64,000 nt of DNA from Zerene cesonia (taxonomy: Eukaryota; Arthropoda; Insecta; Lepidoptera; Pieridae). The notes beneath the pieces are model-generated. The model was not told the DNA's origin, did no database searches, and saw only the letters and a list, made by a program, of their open reading frames with translations. The position numbers and the translations under genes are program-made. Location of the stretch: assembly GCF_012273895.1 (NCBI RefSeq), contig NC_052104.1, forward strand, positions 8,866,001 through 8,930,000, in the 5' to 3' direction. Shown in pieces: positions 39,355 to 51,800 of the stretch. Position 1 is the stretch's first letter, and each line of letters begins with the position of its first letter.

Positions 39355-39425
39355 ACAGTTTCCGCGTGTGAGAGAGCGCGGCCGCCCGCCTTACAAAATG
39401 CGCGCGCGCTTGGGCGGCCACCTCT
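39355..39425 (+). promoter_or_regulatory. GC-rich promoter-like segment upstream of the 39810 gene
   Basis: A short GC-rich block with CGCGCG and GGCCGCC runs stands out from very AT-rich surroundings about 400 bases before the first ATG. No TATA box was seen. The position fits a core promoter for the large plus-strand gene, or the start of a 5' UTR with no intron before 39810. Inference from base composition only. Confidence 0.25.
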
Positions 39426-39809
39426 CTGCCGTTTAATTTTATTTTTTATTTTTTAATGAATACTTCTCTTATATAATCAACTTCTTTATACTATTTATTT
39501 GTTTTTATTATACATTTCTGTGTTATGCATAAACAATAGTGATTAAAACGTGAAACAGTGTTGAAAATAGTTTATTGAATTCTAAACATTGCTGCATAAA
39601 ATGTGATTCGCGTGCCGGCTTACAGTGTCTAGACCTATCGAGTGATTTATACAAACTGCGCTTTCATTTGTTGTAATATATTTATTCCCAATATTATAAA
39701 CAGATGCATCAATGAGAGATACATTCCATAGGGCTCAGCCCATCCCGCTGACGGACACGTGCGTTTATTTTCATGTATAAATAGCCGAGGCGAGACACTC
39801 TGATACACG

Positions 39810-42800
39810 ATGACGTCACCAAAAGAAAGTAGTGACGTCATCAATATTAAAGAAGAAAAGGTGAAGATTCCGAAAGATTTAACCGAGCTTCCTCCGCCTG
39901 GTACGTCTTTACACAGAAGGCGGAGAGGTGAACCTCCCGCAACACTTTCCGTGAAATCGCCCCAAACCCCGTCTGACGCTGAGGGTAATTCGCCTTGCAC
40001 AGCCGGTCCAAGTCCTGAAGAATCTTGGGGCACGACTGATGAAACCGACGTGGAAGGGCTCTGCGATCGAATGCTACAAAGACTAAAGGACAGCGACGAT
40101 CCCCTTTCGAAACGCAGCATCGACATCGCGCAACGTACAAAAGATACGTGTGAAGCATTGGACCAACTGGAAAAGCTTCTGCAACTGCTAGACCAATTCG
40201 TCACATTGAAAGAGAAAAATAACCGTTTTATAAAACGTTTGCGCGACGTTAACAATCTGAAGCAGCTACACAACGCGTACAAGCAAATAAATAAAGAAAA
40301 CGAGAAACTTAAAGACGAAAGTAAAGAAGTAGAACTTATTAACGAGGCGTTAGAGTCTGAATTGGAGTGTGATTATGGCCAAGCCCTGTTTGATTCGATG
40401 CTGGCCGGTGGACGGAGCATGAAACGTTCTGGGTCTAAGTGGAAGAGTCACGGGAGGTTCGGAGGGTCGCTGCTGAGAAAACAGAGGTCTCGATCGGCTG
40501 GGGGGGAGGACAGTGATGTGCCTTTGGGAATGCCGCTACGCAGGAGGTCAGATGGTGTCTTCCCTAAGGAAGTTGAGAAGTCCAAGGTGTCAAATTGGAC
40601 GAGGGTGAAAGCTGCTTTTAAGTGAGTCGTAATTAAAATATTAATCAAGTTTATTATTACTTGCTTACTTTGAATAAGATATCAAGAGGTTTCTAACAAT
40701 TTGAAATATATAGTCATTTTTTTCATAGTATTCTGTTATAAGTAATATTAATCATATTTTGTTTTTTTATAATTCCACACGTTTATACATTATATAAATA
40801 CATACTTATCCTATAGTTATATTACGATTAACAAAGAATCTCATGTTCTCTTCTCGCAAATTATCATGTTTTTATATGTACATCTTTTATTCACATAGTT
40901 TATAAGTGTCCATCCCATCGAATTATATCTATCTAGATAAATAATGAATTTTCCTAAAAACTGCACGGCTATCAAATTGTCAGAAAAAGGCCAAATTTAC
41001 ATGGGACTTTCGCTTTCAAATTTAAAATGTTAATTTTACAAGGAATCGATCAATTGCGAGTTGGATTCACGACACTAGGGATTGCGTACAAATAAGCTAA
41101 AGAGAAACTGAAGAATTCGGTCACCCATCCAAATGATGACCGTGCCAACCGTTACTTAAAACGATCTTTAATTATTTAAATAGCCTTACTATAACGGACG
41201 GACGGACAGTTTATTCTTAGTAATAACTACCTAAGATTTTTATTTACTAATAAAACACTGTGGGATCTAGTTATTTACGAGTCAGGTGTATATCTTCATC
41301 TAGACTAGTTAATAGTATAAACAAATTCGACTTTTACAGTATTTACCGGTTTTAAGACTTTTTTTAAATTATAGCACTAAATCTTAAAACTTTTCTCAAT
41401 ATTTTTCTTAAATTAATGTAGCAGGTACAGTCTGCGACTATGTCCGATTATTATTAATTGAAAATTTGTCATCGGTTGATATATTTCCATTGAATTAAAT
41501 TAAAATTAATACGATACCTTAATTAAGAAATAAACTACCTGAATGATCATAATGATCTAACAAAAGTTAATTTGATTAATATGCGTAGTGCGTATATATG
41601 TGTGAGTGTAAACACATACATACATATTCCTAAAAATTTTGCTTTATAACTGCAATACCTAATTAGATTCTACTTCTATTACTATTATGATTCTAATACT
41701 ATTAGACTTTACTTTTCTTAAAGTACACAAGTAAATATAAAAAAAAAATTAAAAATTGCGAGTCGGACTAGTGACACTAAGGGTTCCGTATAAATAAAAA
41801 AATCAAACATAAATTGTCCATCCAATTCAAGACAGTACCAACCGTTGCTTAACTGCGAAATTTTATTATTCTTTGTTAAAACGGCCACAGAAACACATCA
41901 GACAGTAACGTGACAGACGAACAGACAGACGGACAGCAAAGTCCTAGTAAAAGCTTTATCCCCTATATCGGTAGATTAAATGTGATTGAGTTTTTTTTCT
42001 ATTTTATGTCATAGTCGGCAATGGAGCTGGTGAGTCGCCTGATGGTAAGCCATACCACCGCCCATGAACAATTGAAGAGGCGTATGGTCGATTGCAGACC
42101 TTACGCCTCTACAAATGGATGGCCGACTTCAATTTGGGAAGGGATTAAAAAAGGATTGATGTGAGGAATAAAGGAAAGGATTTTTCCGGTTCTCCCACTC
42201 ACCGAACGAAACACTATATGTACTATAGTATGTTATTTCACGCCGGTCTTCTCTGGGGGTGTGGTACTTTCCCGGTGCGAGCTGACCCAATTCGTGCCCA
42301 AGCGTGCTCGACTACCACATACGAAAAGCAAGAGTTACAAATATCCCAGAATTAGTGATAGATTCTTGTTGTTATTATTATAATAAATAATTCAATATAA
42401 AATACATAATTCTATTAGACTATATTATAGATACGTGCCTTGTGGAATACCACAACAATATTATTTGTCACATAAATCTTTCAGCTATCACTATAATAAA
42501 TTAAATGCTCCATTTAATAATTTAAAGGTTATGAAAGACATCTGTTTTTTATAATAATCCTTGTGATTAATTTCATTGCGTTTTATAAGTGATTTGTTCA
42601 ATACTAGTTGACGAACGCGACTACATCCGCGTACAATTACTTGAGTTTTACAAATATAAGTCACTAGCTGCGCCCCGCGGGTTTACCCACGTAAGTCTGT
42701 ATCCCGCAGGAATATCCTGACAAAAAGTTGCCTATGTATTATTCCAATTGTCCAGCTCTCTACGTACCAAATTTCATCGTTGAAATCGGTTCAGCAGTTT

Positions 42801-45800
42801 TTGCGTGAAAGAGTAACAAACATCCATACATACATACATCCATTCATACTAACATATTTTTGCGTTTATAATATTTGTAGGATTATTAAAAAAAAATCCC
42901 GCTCTTACCTGATTGTATCTTTTAAATTTTAAACAACCTTCTTGAAAATAAGCGAGTGCAAACGAAATTATAGATAAACAATCAATCTTATACAAAATTC
43001 ATGTCGCGGTGTTTGTTACCAGGCCCCTCCGAAACAGCTGGACCAATTTTTTTGAAATTTTGTGGGCATATCAGGTAGGTCGGGTAGGTTGGCCAGAATG
43101 TATTTTTCATACCCCTGAAAGAATAGATTAAGGTAGAATAACGTTTGTCGTTTTAGCTAATATTATAAATAATTGTAGGCTCGCAATAATTATTATATGT
43201 TATATACACATCCAAAACGCTTTTTAATATTTACCTTACCTACCTTACGTTACGTTTTTGATATGAAAACCATTTTTTAAAGTAAAAACAGTATACATCT
43301 TTAAAAGACATAAGAAACAAACTTTATAGCAACCCTTTTTAATCATTTGTAGTGAAATAATCTTTATAATGTGACATTTATTCTAGATGGGAGAAAGCAC
43401 AATGGCCTGCGTCCACAATTGGAGGGGTGGCAGCCGTAGCCGCTGGGGCCATGGTGGGAGCTGTAGCGCTCACTGGGTCTACACCATCATCAGGCCTCGC
43501 CAACCCCGAGCCCAGGGACTCTGCCAGTCTCACCCCGGGCAGTGCTGTCTCCTTGACACCTAATTCTTCTTGTGAAGAGTTGCGACTGGATTCTGGTTAG
43601 TGTGAACTAAGAATATTAAAAAGAGGAAATATTTCACCCTTTCCGTGTTTTATACAACACTAGCTGTGACCCGCGGTTGAAACCGCGTAAGCGTGCTGCG
43701 TAACCGTATCCCGTAGGAATATCGGTATAAAAAGTGCCTATGTGTTATTTCAGTTGTCCAGCTATCTACGAAGCAAAATAGTATTATTATTCACCAATAG
43801 ATGTCAGGAAAAAAAAACACGAATAAAACACGAATATGACATTATTTCAGTTGTCCAGCTATCTACGAAGCAAAATAGTATTATTATTCACCAATAGATG
43901 TCAGGAAAAAAAAAACACGAATAAAACACGAATATGACATTATTTCAGTTGTCCAGCTATCTACGAAGCAAAATAGTATTATTATTCACCAATAGATGTC
44001 AGGAAAAAAAAAACACGAATAAAACACGAATATGACATTTTCTAAAAAAAAAATTCCTAGCTAGATCGATTTATCGCCCCCGAAACCCCCTGTATACTAA
44101 ATTTCATGAAAATCGTTGGAGCCGATTCCGAGATTCCAATTATATATATATATATATATATATACAAGAATTGCTCGTTTAAAGGTATAAGATAAGATAG
44201 CTAAGGAAGTATTTTGGAAAAAAATATTTTTCTATGGCCATTGTCCCCCCGGGTCAAAGGAGTATAAAAGAAATGGCAGTGGAAGGCTGGTTTGAGGTGT
44301 GTTCAGATAAATCACGTTTTTTCTTCGTCTTTCTTTGTGCCAAATAATAGTTGAAACGAAACGAAACGAATCACTATTTATTTATTTATTACAATTTTCA
44401 ATTTATTGCAACTTAAATTTATTGTAATTACAATTTATGTTTATATAAAATAAAAGTATCTACTTATTTCTAGTTACAATGCTAACAGTCCACTTGGGGC
44501 AAATAATTAATTAATAAGGAAACTTAAACGGTGGCGAAATAGTCAACTATACTAATATTATAAAGCTGAAGAGTTTGTTTGTTTGAACGCGCTAATCTGG
44601 GAAAATACTGGTCCGATTTGAACATTTCTTTTAGTTTTAGATAGCCCATTTATTGAGGAAGGGTTTAGGCTATATATGTACCACAGGCGAAGTCGGGGCG
44701 GACAGCTAGTAGTTTATAAGTTATTAACAATTAAACCAACCGAGATATTCAAACGGTATCTTCTATATGTAATTAAATTTAAAAGTTTCTATTATTTCTA
44801 TACATTATTCTATAGACTAAATTAACATGAGTTAGAAATTACAGACTCATCATGTAAATACAGTATTAGAAATGCTTTGTAAATCTATTTTTAAACGTGA
44901 TTAGTTCAAATTCATTTTCGCTCACTCAAATCTAACATTGTTAATTATTCAATTTTCTACGTTTGATCGTAAAATCTTTGACAGAGCATTAGAGTACGTA
45001 CGTCTGTATTTATGCGAGATATATATTTGATGAATCACGCCGATCCGATCTGAGATATATGAAATTTGCTATATGAGAACTCTGCTATGGAAAAATGTTC
45101 ATGAATTATTTTATGTCAATACAGATATCTTAAGTCTTAATATTTAAGGCTTTAGCTATTCATTTGTTTCTTAACAGCATGGACTGTTAAACCTATCCTA
45201 CTAATATTATAAATGCGAAAGTTTGTGTGTTTGTTGCTCTTTCACGATAAAACTACTGAACTGATTGCAATGAAATTTGGTACGTAGACAGTTGGATAAC
45301 TGGAATAACATATAGGCAACTTTTTATCCCGATATTCCTACGGGATACGGACTTACGCGGGTAAAACCGGCTAGTAGGCAGCTAGTAAAGTTATATACAA
45401 AGACGACAAATATAATAAACGTGAAAATAAAAATAATACGATAATAGCCATGGGTAAAATTCAATGTAAATATAAAAGCATGTATTATGATTGTAGGTAT
45501 GTGCAGAAAGAACGTGATGCTACGGATGTATGATCACGACAATACATTCCTGCAGGCGCCTGCACAAGTGAGTAGTTAACTAAATAATCACACAATCACA
45601 CTCATATTATAAATGTCTTTGTTTGTATGTTTGTCTGTCAATCACACTGGAGGATAAAATTCTTTTACCACTTAGGCGGGGTATCACAACCACGACTTCT
45701 AAATAGTTATTATATAATATGGTGTTTACTTTACAAAATACTAATATGTTATATATTAAATCTATAAGTATCTGCTGCAGTGATGTCCTAATAATGAATA

Positions 45801-48800
45801 ATTATTTTCTCGTATATTCTAATAATATAAAACCTAAGAGCTTGCTTTTTTGAACGCGCTTAACTCAGAACTGTTTGACTGGTTCCAAAAATTCTTGGGT
45901 TTTTTTTTAATTTCTTCATAATGTGCTATATAGGGGCTATAAGCTATATATATCCACCTGTACCTAAGCCAGGGCCGACTACTATTAATACTATATATTA
46001 CGAGTATTATAAACGGGGCAAGCAGATAGAAAACCGATAGCTTAAAATATAATTACAGGCTATAATTACGATTACACGATTCTTTATTTTCAACTAAAAC
46101 CATAAAAACCATGTAAAACAATACGCCAAGTTCTATAAAGCCAATGTTCTTCTAGGATGACAGTTCAACCTCGCCATCGCCGAACAAGATGCACAAAAGC
46201 ACTTGGGGTAAGGTCTGCAACATAATCCAGACGCGGCGTGAGTCAGTGAAAAAGAAGCGGCCTCCCAAGGGCTCGCCGGACGTGGTGCCGGGCCGGAGGA
46301 GGTCCTTCAGCGACGGGGGGGATAGTGACGCGCCCCCCGCATTGACATTAACTATACCGTCTTCTGAAGAACTTGGTAAGATTAAGGAACGATCATCTAA
46401 CAACGCAAAAATAATTAGTGCCTTTCAAATAGTTGTTTTACTTTGGCAAAAACAGGAAAGAAAAAAATCGATTATATTAATTGATTGATTCTACTTCTTT
46501 CAGATGATATAGAACAAATGAAATTAGTTAATACTTTGATCTTTTTCTAATTACGCAAAACATTTTTGTCATGAAGATATTGTCTGAAATTATGTTCATA
46601 TTATAAAAGTATACTATAATATCGTTTCCAATGGACCAACATGATAAACAAACATTAAATATAATTAAATATAGCAAAACGTTGTAGATATCAATGCAAA
46701 AAGAATGCAAAAAGAAGAATCTAACCAGAACCTCCTTCCAGAATCCGAGGGTTCCCACCCAATCCTCCGCAAGCAAAGATCTCTGGAGCTCGGCGCCAGA
46801 CCCCCACAGCACCGGCCCCCTCGCGACTCCAAGTGGACGAGAGTCAAGCGAGCTTTCCTCACTTCAGCATCAGCTTCCGTGCCATCGAGCCCTAGCAGGC
46901 ACTCCGCATTCTTTACAGATGCAGGTAAGAAAATTTTAAGGAAAATTGATTCAAGATTATTATGTTTTAGTCATGAGTCTCTTTTTGTTTAACTACGTTT
47001 CAAAGAAAGACTTGCATAGTTATGTAAAACCTATTCTATATCATTTCCGAGGTCTCGAACTATCTTTGTACGAAATTTCATCCATTTGTTCTGTGATTTA
47101 GGTGTCAAGAAGAGTCAGATAGACGGTTAAAGTTATCATCGTATTTACAATATCAATAGTAATAAATAAATTCAATGTATTATAAAATTTGTTAATTTAC
47201 TAACGCGTATGTATATTATATTCATATATCTGTATTTTAGTAAATTCCAATATCGTTAACGAGCTTTTGCCCGCGGCGTTAAATTCGGAGCAAAATCCTT
47301 TCCCCCCTTTTTTCTATGACATTAATCATTTAAACCTTCCTCTTTAATAACCCTGTCTTAAAAAAAACAAAATATGTTGCCTACATATGCTGCCCAGAGT
47401 GGGATGGCGGGACGAGCTAAACACCTATTGTAAAGATTTGCTCAAAATTTCTATCAATAGGCAGATGTGGATTGAGGGAAGAGAGGCCTTTGCCCAGGAG
47501 TGGGACAGTCATGGCTGATTAAAAAAAAATTAAAGATCTAAGCTTACAGACACACAGACGGCGGAAAGCGACTTTGTTTTATACTATGCAGTAATGACAT
47601 ACCCTACGTGAAATTGTTCCTAAACAATTCGCTAGTTTCAATATATACAATCATCATGCCGTAATTAAACATAAAATAAAACGAAGCCGCTACAAAGATG
47701 CAGAAGTAAACAATGGTTATATTTACTGCAATTACAAAATAATAAACTAAATATAACATTTGATATCGAGTATCCATGCCAAGGCTTCTCATGACGAACA
47801 TCGATAACCGATTGGCTACTAGATCCCACTTAAACCCAGTGACTAATGCTTCTAAAATATCGTATAAACAAACAGATTATGGAATGAGATGCTATAAAAA
47901 ACACGTTAACGTTTTTATTAATTTCCAATCAATGTTGCTATGATACTTAAAGGCCACAAATGCTTTTCGGAGAGCGTCGTTTTATTGTTTTAATTTAGAT
48001 ATGAGACCTTATGTTTGTGGTAAAGAATGCATAAGTAAAACAAACAAAGGGGCAATACGTTTAAATTTTAATGTACATTTAACACCACATTTCGCATACT
48101 TTCTCATCTCACCATTTTTTTATTCAAACCTTCTAAACTTTTTAATAGTCAGGACCGCCAGTTCCCTGTCTTTTTAATTGGCCACGAGGTCTCAACAGCT
48201 GATCTTACAAGTCGTTCACATCTTCAGACACAAATTCCACAGATTTAGTGATAAAATTGGTTAATGCAAAACCTGCGTTTGACTCCTAAAAACGTTCCAA
48301 ACGAAGCCCTTCGAAAAAATTCCAATAGTGACATTATATCCAAACATTATATCAAATATAATCGTATTCAATAAAACCTATTTGGCAAACCATTTTCAGT
48401 GCCAATTGAAAGTGTTATTGGCAATAAAATTATTCAAAGGGAAACAGTCACGAGCTACGTAATAGGTACCTTAATTTTCGATGGGATATTCCTAGCTATT
48501 TCAATGACTCGATTTTATTACGAATTCCTTGAAACGTTGTAATAGCTAACTTCAAAGGAAAATAGATTTTGATACGCGAGTTATTTATTCGTATTTAAAT
48601 TGATCTTTCGTACATAACAGAACGCAAGTATCGCATTAATAGCTTTTCAGGTCCGTAATGAAGTCTAGTATCTAAATGTATCTTAAAATAGATTAATCAC
48701 GAATCCACACTGATTGTTTCACACCAAATGGAATACTCCTATATATATACGATTTCTCTCTCGGATACAGGATTTCATTTGAGAAATTTCTAGTTGATTT

Positions 48801-51800
48801 CTTAATGGAAAATTATATTTCTAGTTGATTTCTTAATGGAAAATTATATTAAACTTTGTTTGCTTTGTTCGAGACCTTTGGTTTGTCTACGGCATGAATG
48901 AAACCCCTTCATTTCTTAAATTAATTTAATCACTCAAACTATTAATTAATCCACTTAATAGTTTGTGAATTTATTATGAGTTGATAAGACTTTGGTCACC
49001 TAAAATTAAATTATGCATTGAAAGTGTCTTCCATTTAAATCGGAAGTGACTAAATTATATTCCCATATCATCCACTCTCACATATATATAAAGAAAACTG
49101 AAGTTCTCAAAAAAAAAAACCTAAAGTGATATCATAATTTTATTAAAAACTACTGTTTCATAACTTTGTCTTTCTTACATTGACAAGCCACAAAACTGTT
49201 TCGCTCAGAAACTTTGTATTGAAATAGTGCTTTTAGATTTAGCCTTGATGCAAAATAAAATAACATTAAATACAATGTAAGAACCAGCAGCTAATGTTGA
49301 ACGTGTCCCGGGTTCGCCTTACTCACATATTTTGAATTAGCTCACGTTTATTTAATCCGGTTTCGCTCAAGAAAATCAATCTCACACATCATTATTTTAC
49401 TGTTTTAACGCACCGGGATACAATGTTAGTTCGAATATATTCTACTAGATGTGCCCCATGTTTCACCTACATTGTAAATTATGTTTTATGACGTATATAC
49501 TCTATAGCATTCTTCCATAAATTGACTATTTAACACTGAAACAACTTTTCAGTTCGAACTAGCAAATCCTGAGATAAATGTGCTTAAACAAACTCTAGCT
49601 TCATAATATTAGTATGTAAACATTTTGAATGAGATAATTCTTTACTTACATTCCTTTTTAGATGAGCAAGAAAATTTTTAGTTAGATGAGCAAGTTTGGT
49701 TTTGAAAAATAATAGAAGATTGTTTTTATCCAACATACTAAGTAGAAGTAATAACGAAGAACAAAAAACGTAAACGAAGTCACATATCAGTAGACTTTTA
49801 TTACATAACTAGAAGGCAATGACCTATTGGTTTCAGACGCTTAATTAATTTTTCTGGGAACCTGCCAACAAGTAATAGATGGCCACAGCCGGATGTCAAA
49901 TCGAGTGTTATAAAATTATAATATTGCTATTTAGTATTTGAATAGTACTCAAGTTTATAGACGTTGTACTCTATTTAAGATGGTTTAATTAATCTGAACA
50001 TCTAAACTTTCCCAGTTATAAATATCTAATAATTCTACTTTCCTAGTCTGAGGAAGACAAAAAGGCTTGTCAAATTGACAATACAGAAGATTCATAACTA
50101 TCATTAAAGCAACGATAAAATCATCTCTAAGTCTTTCGCTGTACCAAGCAATGTCCTAGCTAACTAGGCACTAGGCTACTCACAAACCCGCCAGCAATCA
50201 GTTTTCTTCTATTGTTGTATTCTATTTGCGTAACTAACAGCTGCACGCTGTCATCAAAAACTGCTAAAACATAGGACATTTACTTCAGGGTGAACCTATT
50301 CAGAACAGTAAGATATACCCCCGAAAAATGACCTCACCCTACGAAAAAACACGTTTCCATATCTATTGATTAATACAGGAACATACGAATAACGTGTATC
50401 AAGACGTCAGTTAGATTAAAATAAAATTTGCTTAACAAATGTAACGTTCAAAGAAAAAACATGAAATGACAAAGCCGAATTTCAGTCAACGATACTCACC
50501 GTACCATGAATCCTCTGCTTTCTTACAAAGTGGATCAACGTATAAATAAAATATGCCAGGAAGTGATTCGCAGAACAAATGTACTACATAATCCGTTGCC
50601 AGCTGCGCACCAAAATGTTTACGATCCCGCGAAGAGAAAACGCAATGTAAACAACAGTGTCTCCGGTACACATCGGGATTCGTTATGACCTCTTTTCGTA
50701 ATACCAATAAACCTATGTATGACTAGGTATATCCGCCGTGATCTGATCAAGATTGCCACATAAGATTAGAAAGAAGACAACTAAAAATTAACTCCCGGTT
50801 TATGTTTTTATTTTTATTTCTGGACACATTTATTAAAAATCTATCACCTCTAATTTCGTCTCAAAGAATCTCTTTAACCAACTTTTCCATTAAAAGTGAG
50901 AAGACTTCCAAGTATGGTATGGAAATAATAAGCCCACATATTCAAACATTTTTATTATCGACCTCATTCATAACAAAATTATTATCAATATTATTCAAAT
51001 CCTTGTGCAGTTCTTTCAGCTTCACTTTTAAGTTGTCAAAATCCGTAGCACGATCCTTTTCTAACATTCGTCGCAATAAATCTTGTACGTCTTTGACATT
51101 GCTGTGATTGCCTGTTCTGTTTCGCTGTTCCACGTCAAGAACTGTGGCATTATTTTCAGCGATGTAGTTGTTAACTTCAATGAATGTTAAGTTTTTGTAT
51201 GCACAGTCTTGTATGTCCTTCACAATATCCATGGCTTCCGATTCAATAGCTTTAACGACTTCTATCAGACAAGCTTCGTGCATTGCCCCGTGAGCCATTT
51301 GTTTCGTTAAATCTACGACACCTTCAATTAATTTTCCAGTTATATCCATCATGGTTGATTTGATGACAGGTGACTGTAATGCGAAGTATTTTTATGAGAC
51401 ATTTGGGTTGTTAGTTGTGATAAATGGGTTAATTATATGAAAACAGCATTTGCTGCCAATCGGGCAAACAGACAAAATTGTGATTTACAATTTATTCACG
51501 TCACCCTTCCAAAAATCAATCAAGAAAATTTGTTTTCAGATATTTATTAACAAATTATTAAAAAAAAAATCGAAAACTTTGAATAAATATATAAAAAACA
51601 TTACTTTAATTCTGTCTACTAATCATATACACATAATAAATGATCCTCTTCATTTTTAATCAAAAATAAATCAATGGTAGGTTCTACTTATAATGTCGTA
51701 AGGTGCTTTCAATCTATCTGAATGAAAAAATCCCTAAGTTTGAGTTCAATGCATACTTTCACAGAATATTAATAAAATATCTAATCAACAATTTCACGGA

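Noticed and set aside
39647..40282. 211-codon antisense frame over exon 1 of the 39810 gene
   Set aside because: Shadow of the plus-strand exon, which has the coding composition and splice continuity.
43745..44039. CRISPR-like array
   Set aside because: Units are directly adjacent with no unique spacers, inside a Helitron in a eukaryotic intron.
50500..50707. Minus-strand exon reading CCLHCVFSSRDRKHF with a GTGAGT donor
   Set aside because: No good acceptor or ATG upstream and weaker first-position purine bias than the plus reading; kept only as an alternative to the plus exon. Its exit phase would fit 47851, which is not enough.
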